Shown: positions 1 to 9,100 of the stretch, piece by piece
Layout: each line of letters opens with the position of its first letter
Numbering within the stretch: the stretch's first letter is position 1
Source: a virus
DNA length: 64,000 bases
IMG/VR virus record: IMGVR_UViG_3300021091_005330
Coordinates: 1-64,000 of that record
Strand: one strand, 5' to 3'
Made by a program: the position numbers and the translations under genes
Notes under the pieces: model-generated
The model's input: only the letters and a program-made list of their open reading frames with translations
What the model was told of the DNA's origin: nothing
The model's database searches: none

Positions 1-402
1 CCACCTCCGCCACCTCCACCACCTCCGCCTCCACCGCCAAGTCCAGTTCCAGTTTCGCCTTCAAGCCCAAGCGCGCCAGCGACTACAAATCCACCTCCAC
101 CTCCTCCTGATTGTAGTTGTCCAGCAGGTTTTGTAAATTGCGCACAGTTTCAACTAAGTTGCTGTCCATGTCTGCGGTGCGAATGTGATAGACATATTCC
201 ACCAGATCCCCGCTGTACGAATTCGTGTTCACTATGCAGTGATCCTTGTCCTACCCCATTGTCTCAAGCTTGCGCGCCTTATGGACCTTGTGATTGTGGA
301 ACCGAATCTTATGATACATCTTATTATTGCGAATGTGAAAGTAAAGCTGTTACTTGTACGCGTTGCGCAACTTGTAGCAGTAGTAGTAGTAGTAGTAGTT
401 AA
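1..402 (+). CDS. Pro-rich/Cys-rich virion protein, C-terminal part (5' truncated by the window)
   Basis: The frame is open from base 1 and ends at TAA 400-402, giving 133 visible residues; the start lies upstream of the window. The visible part begins with a proline tract, continues with a Pro/Ser/Ala spacer, then has a Cys-rich module of about 90 residues with 20 cysteines in CxC, CC and CxxC spacings, and ends in a run of eight serines encoded by repeated AGT. The same order, a proline tract followed by a Cys-rich module, is seen in the protein at 11606-13804, so the two are probably related virion or adhesion proteins. The cysteine density suggests metal binding or many disulphides outside the cell; that is inference. 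No named family is recognised. Confidence 0.8.
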   Translation, partial: PPPPPPPPPPPPPSPVPVSPSSPSAPATTNPPPPPPDCSCPAGFVNCAQFQLSCCPCLRCECDRHIPPDPRCTNSCSLCSDPCPTPLSQACAPYGPCDCGTESYDTSYYCECESKAVTCTRCATCSSSSSSSS

Positions 403-404
403 AA

Positions 405-410
405 GTGTAA
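405..410 (+). promoter_or_regulatory. GTGTAA-class promoter element
   Basis: AAAGTGTAAT directly follows the stop of the upstream gene and lies 15 nt before the ATG at 426. It is the first of 17 intergenic or gene-border copies of this element in the window. Confidence 0.6.
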
Positions 411-425
411 TTATTTGTACGAATT

Positions 426-1031
426 ATGAGCACTAGAACTCCTAAAATTTTAAAAGTCTCAAATCTACCTAATAATATATTTTATAATCAAAATAATAAA
501 TTTTTGCAAGGATATCTCGAAGACGAAGGAGTATATAATATAAAGATATTTATAGAAGAAAATGGAGAGATTTGTGAAAAAATCTTAAGAATAAATGTAT
601 TTAAAAAATATAAAAAATATATATATCCAATAAATTATCCTATCAATTTAGGATTTATTAAATATAATCCACAAGAAAGATTAGGGATTATTCCAAAGAT
701 AGAAATTTATCAAGATCCGTTTTTAGGTAATGTGTTAAGACATTCTGTTCTAGGAACAATCTACGTTTTTTCGAAAGATACTAATAATCAAATTTCCATG
801 AATATCAATAAAGATTTCTCTCTAATATTTTTAGATAAAATTATAGAAAAAGATACTGGTATTAATATACAACTTTCTTTAAAATATTCTTCATTTTTAA
901 GGAAAAAATATTTAACAATAAATGGTTACCCAGCTTATATTTATCATGGTGATAAAAATATGTACTCTATTGATGGAATTTATCTAAAAGGTTGGGGGTT
1001 TTTTAGGGAAACCGGTCAAAGAGTGTTTTAA
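426..1031 (+). CDS. Small virion-associated protein, unknown function
   Basis: 201 residues. The ATG at 426 is chosen because a GTGTAA element lies just upstream. The N-terminal half (around 12-60) has a beta-rich, Ig/cadherin-like look similar to modules in the next gene. The C-terminal segment (about 165-200) contains a short GYPAYIYHGDKN stretch followed by GWGFFRE, weakly reminiscent of small secreted beta-sheet repeats that contain a Y-x-(F/W/Y)-x-x-D motif. It sits between two clearly virion-type proteins on the same strand and probably belongs to the same particle structure. No confident family assignment. Confidence 0.7.
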   Translation: MSTRTPKILKVSNLPNNIFYNQNNKFLQGYLEDEGVYNIKIFIEENGEICEKILRINVFKKYKKYIYPINYPINLGFIKYNPQERLGIIPKIEIYQDPFLGNVLRHSVLGTIYVFSKDTNNQISMNINKDFSLIFLDKIIEKDTGINIQLSLKYSSFLRKKYLTINGYPAYIYHGDKNMYSIDGIYLKGWGFFRETGQRVF

Positions 1032-1035
1032 AATT

Positions 1036-1063
1036 GTGTAATTTATTTTAAATAGGTAAAAGG
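1036..1063 (+). promoter_or_regulatory. GTGTAA element plus GGTAAAAGG leader motif
   Basis: GTGTAA at 1036-1041 is followed by GGTAAAAGG at 1055-1063, five bases before the ATG at 1069. The second motif can act as the ribosome-binding site and recurs before 6159, 11606 and 14905. Confidence 0.6.
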
Positions 1064-1068
1064 ATAAT

Positions 1069-4000
1069 ATGGGACTCTATTATATAGAAAATCGACGAGA
1101 GTACAAACACAGTTTCAGTTCAGAAAGTGTAATGGAGGGAGCATATTATTACGTAGGAGGTCAGAGAGATAGTAGACCAGAAGCAAATTTTGGCAAAGTA
1201 AATATATATAAAATAAAAAATTCTTGCAGCAAACCAACAGAAAATTTTATATGGAGAAACAAAACTAAAACCTTTAAAGTTTGCAATACAAAAAATAATA
1301 AAGGAATTTCTTTGGTAGCATCTTATACTCCATACGAAGAGTGGCAGCATAGTCGATTTGATAATACCTTATCGTATAGCGACTTAACTACAGATGACAA
1401 AGGAAATACATATGTTTTTATATACGCTGGAAGTGGTGGATCAAAAAGTTTTATTAAAAAAATTGATATAAATAATAAAAGTTCTTTTTACTGGGGTTAT
1501 CCTGACTTTTTAGATCCTAAAAATGATGAATTACTTATAGGAGGTTGGAAAGAAACTAGCAATAAAGTATTTCAGGAATGGGGTAATTCTGCTATAGTTA
1601 GAGATGCTAGAGGTTATAAAAGTATGACTATAGATGAAGATGATAATATATATTTTATAACTTCTCAAAGAGGATCTGCTGCTGGAGGATATGTTTGGTG
1701 GGAACAGCAAAACGTAATATGGAAACTAAGCAAAGACAAAAAAATATCTAGATTGTGTGGTCATCCATCTGTTACTCTTTTGGGTCCAAATGAGTGGGAA
1801 AAAACTAAAAGGAAAAGTTTATATAATTTTAAGGCAGAAACATTTGATGGGAACGGAACTTCTGTAAGAATAGATACTCCAACTCACATTCAATATAGTA
1901 AAGGATATGTTTATTGGTTAGAAAATAGAGAGCTTATAAGAAGATCAGACCTTCAAGGAAATGTAAGATCATTAATTAGTAGTATAAGGAATAATTTTGT
2001 AAATTTTTGGAATTTTGAAATATATGATAATATTTTATATGTAATTGCTGATGGCACAAACCTAAAAAAAAATCAAAAACTCAGTGATCAAGCTCGACAA
2101 GATAAATCAATTTATAAAATTCCATTAGAAGATATTTTAGAATGCAAATCAGTAGAAGAAGCTAACAAAAAAATATTTGCGAATCCAGAAAAATATCATT
2201 TTGAAGTAGATACAACAGATCCAAATTTTGGATTTTATCTTAACTATAATACAATAGAAGAAGCCTCAATATTTAATTTTGGAGATCAAAGAAATGCACA
2301 AATTAAAATCGATGAAACTGGAACCAAGATGTATGTGCTAAACGCATGGTGGAAAAATAACTTCATCAGAGAAATAGATTTAAATACTGGTAAGGTCATT
2401 GCGTATGCAGGAGAAGTAACGCAAGATAGAATAGGATCAAAAAGCCAAGGATATAAAACCGTAATAAAAAAATCTGCATCTGGTTACCCCTATGAAGACA
2501 GTATACCTCTTGGATCAGACGTAAGCTATACAGATATCTCATGGACTAATCATAATCAAATAATATTTTTTCGAAATGATCCAATAGAAATTACTAGTGA
2601 TTTAAATGTTCAAGGAGAGTTTAATTCTTCTTTTATTTATCAAATAAAAGCAGATGGACTTCCTCAAAGATACTCTTTAACTGGATCGTTGCCCCAAGGA
2701 TTAACTTTTAACGCAAATACTGGAAGAATAACTGGAATTCCTACTGATACAGGAAAATTTTCTGTAGTTATTGGGGCAGAAAAAACTGAAAAAGGAGTAA
2801 AAATATTTGATACTAAAATTTTAGAAATAGGAATTAGTCCAAAAATAACGAGTTCATTAGAAACAATAGGCAAATATAATTCATTTTTATCGTATTTAAT
2901 AACAACTCAAGGATCTACTGATAATTTTGATGCAAAAGTCTTACCAAATAAGACAAACATAAGTACTATTGGTTTGAGTATAAATGCTTCTACTGGAGAG
3001 ATAAGTGGAATTTTAAATTCAGGCGGAGTTTTTGAAATAGAAATTTCTGCATCTATTCAGGGAATAAAATCTACAAGAATATTAAAAATATTCTCTTTAA
3101 GAATTACGAGTCCGTCTAGTATATCAGTAAGCACTAATTCTTATGTTTATTATAAAATAGAATATATAGGAGAACCAGATTCAGTAGAAGTTTTAGGTAA
3201 TTTACCAAATAATCTAGTCTTTAATAATGCATTCGATAAAAATATATCAGGCGTTATTGTAGGTCAAGCCGGAGTGACGATGCCTCAATTATTATTAAAA
3301 ATATCAAAAGGCTCAGTGATCTACACTCATCCTTTAACCATATCAATTGGTATTAAAATATTAAATACTGAATTAGAAAGAAATTTATCTCATTATGAAG
3401 ACTTTGAATATCAATTAGCTTTAGACGATGGTAATCAAATCTTTAATCCTAGTGGGGTAAGCGTCACAATATCAAATCTACCACAAGGATTAGTCTTTAA
3501 TCCTAATAATTTATTGATTTCTGGTAAAATTACAAATAAAAATATTACAGGTCTTTTTAATGCTATAATAAATATAACAAAAAATTCTATAAATGTCTCT
3601 AGAACGTTATCAATTAAAATACCACCATTAATTAATTATGATGGTAAAAAAATTGAAGTTCCTTTAGATAAAAATTTTGAATATACAATTGATGCTCCAG
3701 GTGCAATAGATTTTTTTGCGTTTGGTTTACCTGATGGATTTAAAGTAGATATAGCTAGAGGAGTTATTTCCGGAAAAGCTATTCCAGAATTAATAGGAGA
3801 ATATTTCGTAGAATTTTCTGCTTCAAATTTAGGCGGATCTAGCTCAATTAAAGCACTATTTTTTATAGGACCAAATTTTATTGTAACCAAAAGAAATAAA
3901 ACTGATAAAAATTCTTTTTATGGCAAGGGGCATGATCAAACATTTTTCTTAAATAATGAAGAGTGCCCGCTAATTTATTTAGAGAAAGGTAAATCATATA

Positions 4001-4902
4001 CTTTCGATCAATCAGATCCATCTAATGCTAATGACCGTTTAGGTATATATTTAGATATTAATAAAAAGAATAAACTAAAAGCGCAATATATAAAATCTAA
4101 AGGTACAGAAGGCGTTAATAGAATAATTACTATAACTATTCCTAAAGATTTTGAAGAAAAGAAATTGTATTATTTAAGCGAAACAAAAAATTATGTAGGC
4201 GGAGAAATAAAAATTGTTTCTAAAAATTATAAACTAAAATATAATTTAAAATTGTTAGTTTTTGGAGCCAAACATGACGGAGAAAAATATTATCTCCCAA
4301 ATAAGATATTGAATAATTCCTATTTATTGCGAAATGGAGGTGATTTATATTCAGACAAAGAAAAAGGTATATTAGCTATTTTGTCTTATCCAAAAAATAA
4401 TACAGATCAAGAAATTTCTTACAATAAATTTCCTATTCGAAAAGACATATTAGAGATCAATTTAATAAAAGATGGAGAGTTGCAAACAGATAAATTTCTT
4501 ATAAACTTTTTTGATAATGAATTAAGCTATTCGTATTACGATTATAATCCTGCATCAAATTGGAAAGACCTAGGAGATTTATACGAAAAAATTAATAATA
4601 TAGCTTTTAAAAGTAGTGGATTTTTAGATTTATCCACGTCAAATGATAGACAAATCTATCAGGACATTGGTTATCAACTAACCCCTTGTCGAGGATGCAT
4701 CTTAAAAACTAATTTAATTACTGGTCAAAATAATTTATTTAGTGGACAAATAGAAATATATTATGATACGTTAAAAATTATTAAAGACAACAAAGATTTA
4801 AGCATAATTAATACTAAAGATTTAAAGACAAAAGACTTTATAAGTAGTGATTATATTGGTTTTACTTGTAAAAAAACTTTTGAAGAAATCGAATTAACAT
4901 GA
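1069..4902 (+). CDS. Large virion/adhesion protein: NHL-like propeller, putative-Ig repeats, cupredoxin-like domain
   Basis: 1277 residues. Residues about 1-500 contain repeated strands such as DDKGNTYVF, DEDDNIYFI and DETGTKMYVL, typical of NHL/SMP-type beta-propeller blades. Residues about 505-928 hold five degenerate putative-Ig (He_PIG/cadherin-like) repeats; the clearest reads GLTFNANTGRITGIP, and later copies have GEISGIL, GVIVGQA and GVISGKA. Residues about 935-1040 contain KSYTFDQSDPSNAN and a YYLSE block, resembling a cupredoxin-like module I associate with marine-phage structural proteins. The remaining roughly 240 residues are unassigned. It overlaps the next gene by 4 nt (ATGA). 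A role in the tail or particle surface binding a host glycan or protein is inferred from domains and position. Confidence 0.8.
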   Translation: MGLYYIENRREYKHSFSSESVMEGAYYYVGGQRDSRPEANFGKVNIYKIKNSCSKPTENFIWRNKTKTFKVCNTKNNKGISLVASYTPYEEWQHSRFDNTLSYSDLTTDDKGNTYVFIYAGSGGSKSFIKKIDINNKSSFYWGYPDFLDPKNDELLIGGWKETSNKVFQEWGNSAIVRDARGYKSMTIDEDDNIYFITSQRGSAAGGYVWWEQQNVIWKLSKDKKISRLCGHPSVTLLGPNEWEKTKRKSLYNFKAETFDGNGTSVRIDTPTHIQYSKGYVYWLENRELIRRSDLQGNVRSLISSIRNNFVNFWNFEIYDNILYVIADGTNLKKNQKLSDQARQDKSIYKIPLEDILECKSVEEANKKIFANPEKYHFEVDTTDPNFGFYLNYNTIEEASIFNFGDQRNAQIKIDETGTKMYVLNAWWKNNFIREIDLNTGKVIAYAGEVTQDRIGSKSQGYKTVIKKSASGYPYEDSIPLGSDVSYTDISWTNHNQIIFFRNDPIEITSDLNVQGEFNSSFIYQIKADGLPQRYSLTGSLPQGLTFNANTGRITGIPTDTGKFSVVIGAEKTEKGVKIFDTKILEIGISPKITSSLETIGKYNSFLSYLITTQGSTDNFDAKVLPNKTNISTIGLSINASTGEISGILNSGGVFEIEISASIQGIKSTRILKIFSLRITSPSSISVSTNSYVYYKIEYIGEPDSVEVLGNLPNNLVFNNAFDKNISGVIVGQAGVTMPQLLLKISKGSVIYTHPLTISIGIKILNTELERNLSHYEDFEYQLALDDGNQIFNPSGVSVTISNLPQGLVFNPNNLLISGKITNKNITGLFNAIINITKNSINVSRTLSIKIPPLINYDGKKIEVPLDKNFEYTIDAPGAIDFFAFGLPDGFKVDIARGVISGKAIPELIGEYFVEFSASNLGGSSSIKALFFIGPNFIVTKRNKTDKNSFYGKGHDQTFFLNNEECPLIYLEKGKSYTFDQSDPSNANDRLGIYLDINKKNKLKAQYIKSKGTEGVNRIITITIPKDFEEKKLYYLSETKNYVGGEIKIVSKNYKLKYNLKLLVFGAKHDGEKYYLPNKILNNSYLLRNGGDLYSDKEKGILAILSYPKNNTDQEISYNKFPIRKDILEINLIKDGELQTDKFLINFFDNELSYSYYDYNPASNWKDLGDLYEKINNIAFKSSGFLDLSTSNDRQIYQDIGYQLTPCRGCILKTNLITGQNNLFSGQIEIYYDTLKIIKDNKDLSIINTKDLKTKDFISSDYIGFTCKKTFEEIELT

Positions 4903-6110
4903 ACTCAAATATATTTTTACTAAACAATATAAAGAGCATTAACAAAAAAATACAAGCATATACTCCTTCTGGAATAAGAAATGAAGATGAAAATCCATTA
5001 AATTCTGGAGAAATTATTTATTTTATAAATAAAATTGGTGATAGTGGATTAGAAAATAAAGGAATAAGTGGTTTAAAGATATTGAACGATATATCTTTTA
5101 TACCATTATCAGAATATTTAGGATATATATATACAGGCTTATTTAATCAATATGAAACTTTAGAATATGATATTGATGAAAATAATTTACCAAAAATAGA
5201 AAAAAGAATAGTAGAAAATTTTAATTTTGAAGAATTAATTAATAAAAATAATCTTTCAGATCGAATAGCTGTTGGATATAATCATAATCTAATAATTTTA
5301 AATGATGGAAGAGTAACTGGTTGGGGATTTAATACTTATGGAGAATTAAATATACCCTCTTCGATACAAGAAAAAACTGTAAAAGTTTATGCTGGAAAGG
5401 ATTATAGTTTTGCTATATTAAATAGCGGTATAATTACTGGGTGGGGAGATAATTCGTCTAACCAGTTAAACGTACCACCTGAAATAATTAATAGTGGGTT
5501 AGATTTAAGTTGCGGAAACGATCATGTTTTAGCAATTTTAAAAAACGGTAGAATAACAGGATGGGGAAATAATACCTTAGGTCAAATTAATATACCACCA
5601 GAATTACAATTTAACGCTAAACAAATTTTAGCTGGAAATGGTATTAGTTTCGCTTTATCAAATAATAACCAAATTTTAATGTGGGGAAATGTCTTTTATA
5701 GAGATAATATACCAATAGATATCCAAGGAAAAACAAAGAAAATATTTGGTCAATACAATCATCGATTAGCTCTTACAGAAGAAAACATAATATATGCGTG
5801 GGGAGAGAATAATGCTAATCAATCTATGCTTCCATTTGATCAATTCTCTTATTCTTTTTTAATAGCTTCTGCTGGAGAAAATCATAGTATAGCTATTTCA
5901 AATGACGCTCTTATAACTGGATGGGGAGGATTATATTCACCGATCCCTTCTGAATTAATATCTACAGGTATAATAGATTTATTCTGTGGGCAAAATCATA
6001 CTGTTGTTATTTTATACGATGGGAAAGTTACTGGTTGGGGAGTGACAATGGACGATTACGGTGACGCAATGAAAATAGCTTTCCCCGCTAATTTAAATTT
6101 ATTTGATTAA
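4899..6110 (+). CDS. RCC1-repeat beta-propeller virion protein
   Basis: 403 residues. From about residue 120 to 400 there are seven repeats of the RCC1 type: a (A/S)xGxxH-like core (AVGYNHNLII, YAGKDYSFAI, SCGNDHVLAI, ASAGENHSIAI, FCGQNHTVVI) followed by VTGWG/ITGWG/YAWGE and a short turn ending in a proline. Seven copies match the seven blades of RCC1-family propellers. Residues 1-115 are a separate, unrecognised N-terminal part, perhaps the virion anchor. Translation is probably coupled to the upstream gene through the ATGA overlap. In phages such propellers are plausible receptor-binding or structural modules; there is no sign of a nucleotide-exchange role. Confidence 0.85.
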   Translation: MNSNIFLLNNIKSINKKIQAYTPSGIRNEDENPLNSGEIIYFINKIGDSGLENKGISGLKILNDISFIPLSEYLGYIYTGLFNQYETLEYDIDENNLPKIEKRIVENFNFEELINKNNLSDRIAVGYNHNLIILNDGRVTGWGFNTYGELNIPSSIQEKTVKVYAGKDYSFAILNSGIITGWGDNSSNQLNVPPEIINSGLDLSCGNDHVLAILKNGRITGWGNNTLGQINIPPELQFNAKQILAGNGISFALSNNNQILMWGNVFYRDNIPIDIQGKTKKIFGQYNHRLALTEENIIYAWGENNANQSMLPFDQFSYSFLIASAGENHSIAISNDALITGWGGLYSPIPSELISTGIIDLFCGQNHTVVILYDGKVTGWGVTMDDYGDAMKIAFPANLNLFD

Positions 6111-6118
6111 TATTAAAT

Positions 6119-6145
6119 GTGTAAAATATTAAGTAAGGAAAAAGG
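6119..6145 (+). promoter_or_regulatory. GTGTAA element plus GGAAAAAGG leader motif
   Basis: GTGTAA at 6119-6124 follows the stop of the RCC1 gene. GGAAAAAGG at 6137-6145 lies 13 nt before the ATG at 6159. Confidence 0.6.
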
Positions 6146-6158
6146 AAAATAGTATTTT

Positions 6159-9100
6159 ATGCCAAATGATGAGCCTATAATTCTAATATCTCCAATAGAA
6201 ACCCCAATAGCGTTTGGAAAAGAGCTTGTGATAAGCTGGACTATTAATCCTTATGTAAATACAGAGATTAAGAAAACATCAGGTAATGCAGAGATTGTTT
6301 TAAATAGAACAGAAACTCCTTCGAAATATAAAAAAATAGCTTATTTTACTATATTAAAAAGTGGCAGTTTAACACTTAACATTAATGGAAAAAATGATTC
6401 AAATAATGAAACTTCAATCATGCCAGAAGAATATACAATTATATTAGATATAGTTGAAGCAGAAAATAAGAATTTTGATTTAATTAATGAATCAAATAAA
6501 AGTCTTTACGCTGAAGGAGGGTCTCAACCATTAACCGAATATAAATTACTACTTGAAGGTTATGGAGAAAATTATATATCGAATATTATACAAACAGTTA
6601 ATTATACTGAATCTACTGAGCAATTTTATTTAGAAGATAATATACCTCCTTCTAATCCAATCGCACCTTTAACAAACCTGTATCCTATACAAGCTATTTC
6701 GAGTGATCCTAGTATCGCTACTGTTTATTTCTTTACTTCTATTCATAGCCCAAATACTCCTATACCTAGACCAAGTTCTTCGAAAATTTGTCCAGAAAGC
6801 TATAATTGCAATAACTTTAATTTTGAAACTTTAACAAAAATAAACACTAGAGGTTTTACTTATTATCACGGTTTAATTATTGAGCCTAAAAAACAAGGCA
6901 ACGTAAGTATAAAGTTATTTCATAATTCAGATAGAAAATTTAAAAATCAAGAAATACCTTTTCAAATTATAAATTTTAATATAAAAAGAAAAGAATTAGA
7001 TGATCTTGGGATAAAGCCTTTCGATTTAAATGCTACCGCTTCAGAAGTTTTAATAAATAAAAAAATAAAAGTAGGCGCTTCTACTGGACCGTTTCCTCGA
7101 TATAATCAAATTAATCAAGAAATAAAATATTATGAATCTTCTATAATTTCTTCCAAAGAAATAACTACTTCTCCAATACCATCTGGTTCTAGTCGTTTAT
7201 TAGTAAAACATATAGATGAAATCATGGATGAAGTTTATTTTTCTGGAACATTCGCTTCTTTACCAGTTAATAATCAAATTAATACGACAATCATTGGATA
7301 CCAATCTGGAAATGATGAATTTTTACCAAAAGCTAATATTTTTGAAACAATTGCTATTGAACCTTTAGAGGTAAGCTGTAATTTTTTGCCAATTACAGGC
7401 TCTTTCAAACAGCAAATTGTATTAAATAATTTTATAGAAAATGGAAGACATTTCGATGCTCGAACTTTTAAAAATACAAACAATATAAATACTGGTATTG
7501 TTTTTAATTTTGTAGATGAAGATAAATTTAAAGTTTTAGGAATAACTATTTCTGGTAGTGGAGAAGGAATTAATACTCAATATATATTAAAAATTCCAGA
7601 AGGAAAACATTTAAGAGACACAAATGAGAGCTATAAAATATCCTGCGAAATACCAGCTTCAAAAAAATACAAAAGAGCAATTCTAGATTCTTTTTTAAGC
7701 TTAACTAAAGTACATATAAATGGAAAATTCGAATTAGGATCTGAAGCTAAAAAAGACGACGTCCTTTTAGATACTTATAATATAAAATATACCTACGCTT
7801 TGCCTTTTAATTTTTTATCTGATCTTAAACTTGAACCTGTATTTGCGTTAGGAGAGCCTTATAATAATGTTGAAGAGGCTTATGAAGCTAATCAAAATGG
7901 ACTGAACAAAAAATTTCTTGAAGACGATGTAGCAAAAATTAATACAATTTCAAAAACTATATTATTAAAAAAAGCTGGAACAATTAAGTTAACGGCTTAT
8001 CTCGACGGAGGATTAGCGTATAATGACTTAATAAAAACAATCACAATTAACATACAGAAAAATGTTCCTAAATTAGTTTTTCCAAATATACCTCAAAAAA
8101 AAGCTGGAGATGGTAAGTTTTCTTTAAATATCAGTACAGATAATATTGATGGAAAAAAGAATTTTTCAATTTCTAGCCCAATTGCTTCAATTAATGAATT
8201 TGGTGTAGTTAATATTTTAAGACAAGGAACAGCTACTATTACTGTATCTCAAGATGAAGACGACAAATTTTTATTCAAATTTGTATCTCAAAACTTAGTA
8301 GTTACCAAAGGAAATCAAGAAGTAAATTTTCAATTACCTAAAATTACTTTTGGTTTAGATGAATTGCCATTAGAATTATTTGCTTCAAGTAATACTTTAA
8401 ATCCAATTATATTTTCTAGCTCGAATTCTTCTATCGCAAGAATTGTAGACAAAAATCGTTTAGAATTTTTATCAGTTGGTAAAACTACTATATCTGCTTA
8501 TCAAACTTCAACCTTAGATTTTAATGCTTCAGAAATAATTTCTATCCCAATTACTATAAAAAATAAAACGGTTTTAAGTTTTCCTACTATAAAATATAAA
8601 AGAATTGGAGATATTAATTTTAATTTAAATATAACATCAAATAATCCTAGACAAATTATATATTTTAGCACAAATCCTTCAGTAGCAACCGTAGATGATT
8701 TAGGAATGGTATCAATAAAATCCGTGGGGGAAACAAAAATTATAGTACATCAAAAAGAATCTATTCAATTTTTACCAATTATTGAAGAAAGATTATTAGT
8801 CATTAATGATGAAAAAGAAATGACTACTTATCTAAGTCCTACAAATAAATATATAGATCATAGAGCTAAAAAATATAAAATAAGTCAAGAAGATCTTGTT
8901 TATAATTTAGATTTTCCCAGAAAGAACGAGGAACATGTTTTATTATTAGATTTAAACTTATATGGTTTTGAAGAAGATAAAATAGAAGATTGCGATATAG
9001 AACTTAATGCTCAAATATTAAAAACTGGTTATTTTTATCAAATGCCTAAAGATCCTATATTTTTAAATTTTAAAATCCAAGACGCACAGCATCCTTTGCA

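Noticed and set aside
185-436. Plus-strand 83-codon frame
   Set aside because: Shadow of the Cys-rich gene that runs through base 402 in frame 1; its product is low-complexity valine repeats from the AGT run.
1127-1132. GTGTAA inside the 1069-4902 gene
   Set aside because: It is within coding sequence with an ATG directly attached, not at the 8-34 nt spacing of the others; likely chance.
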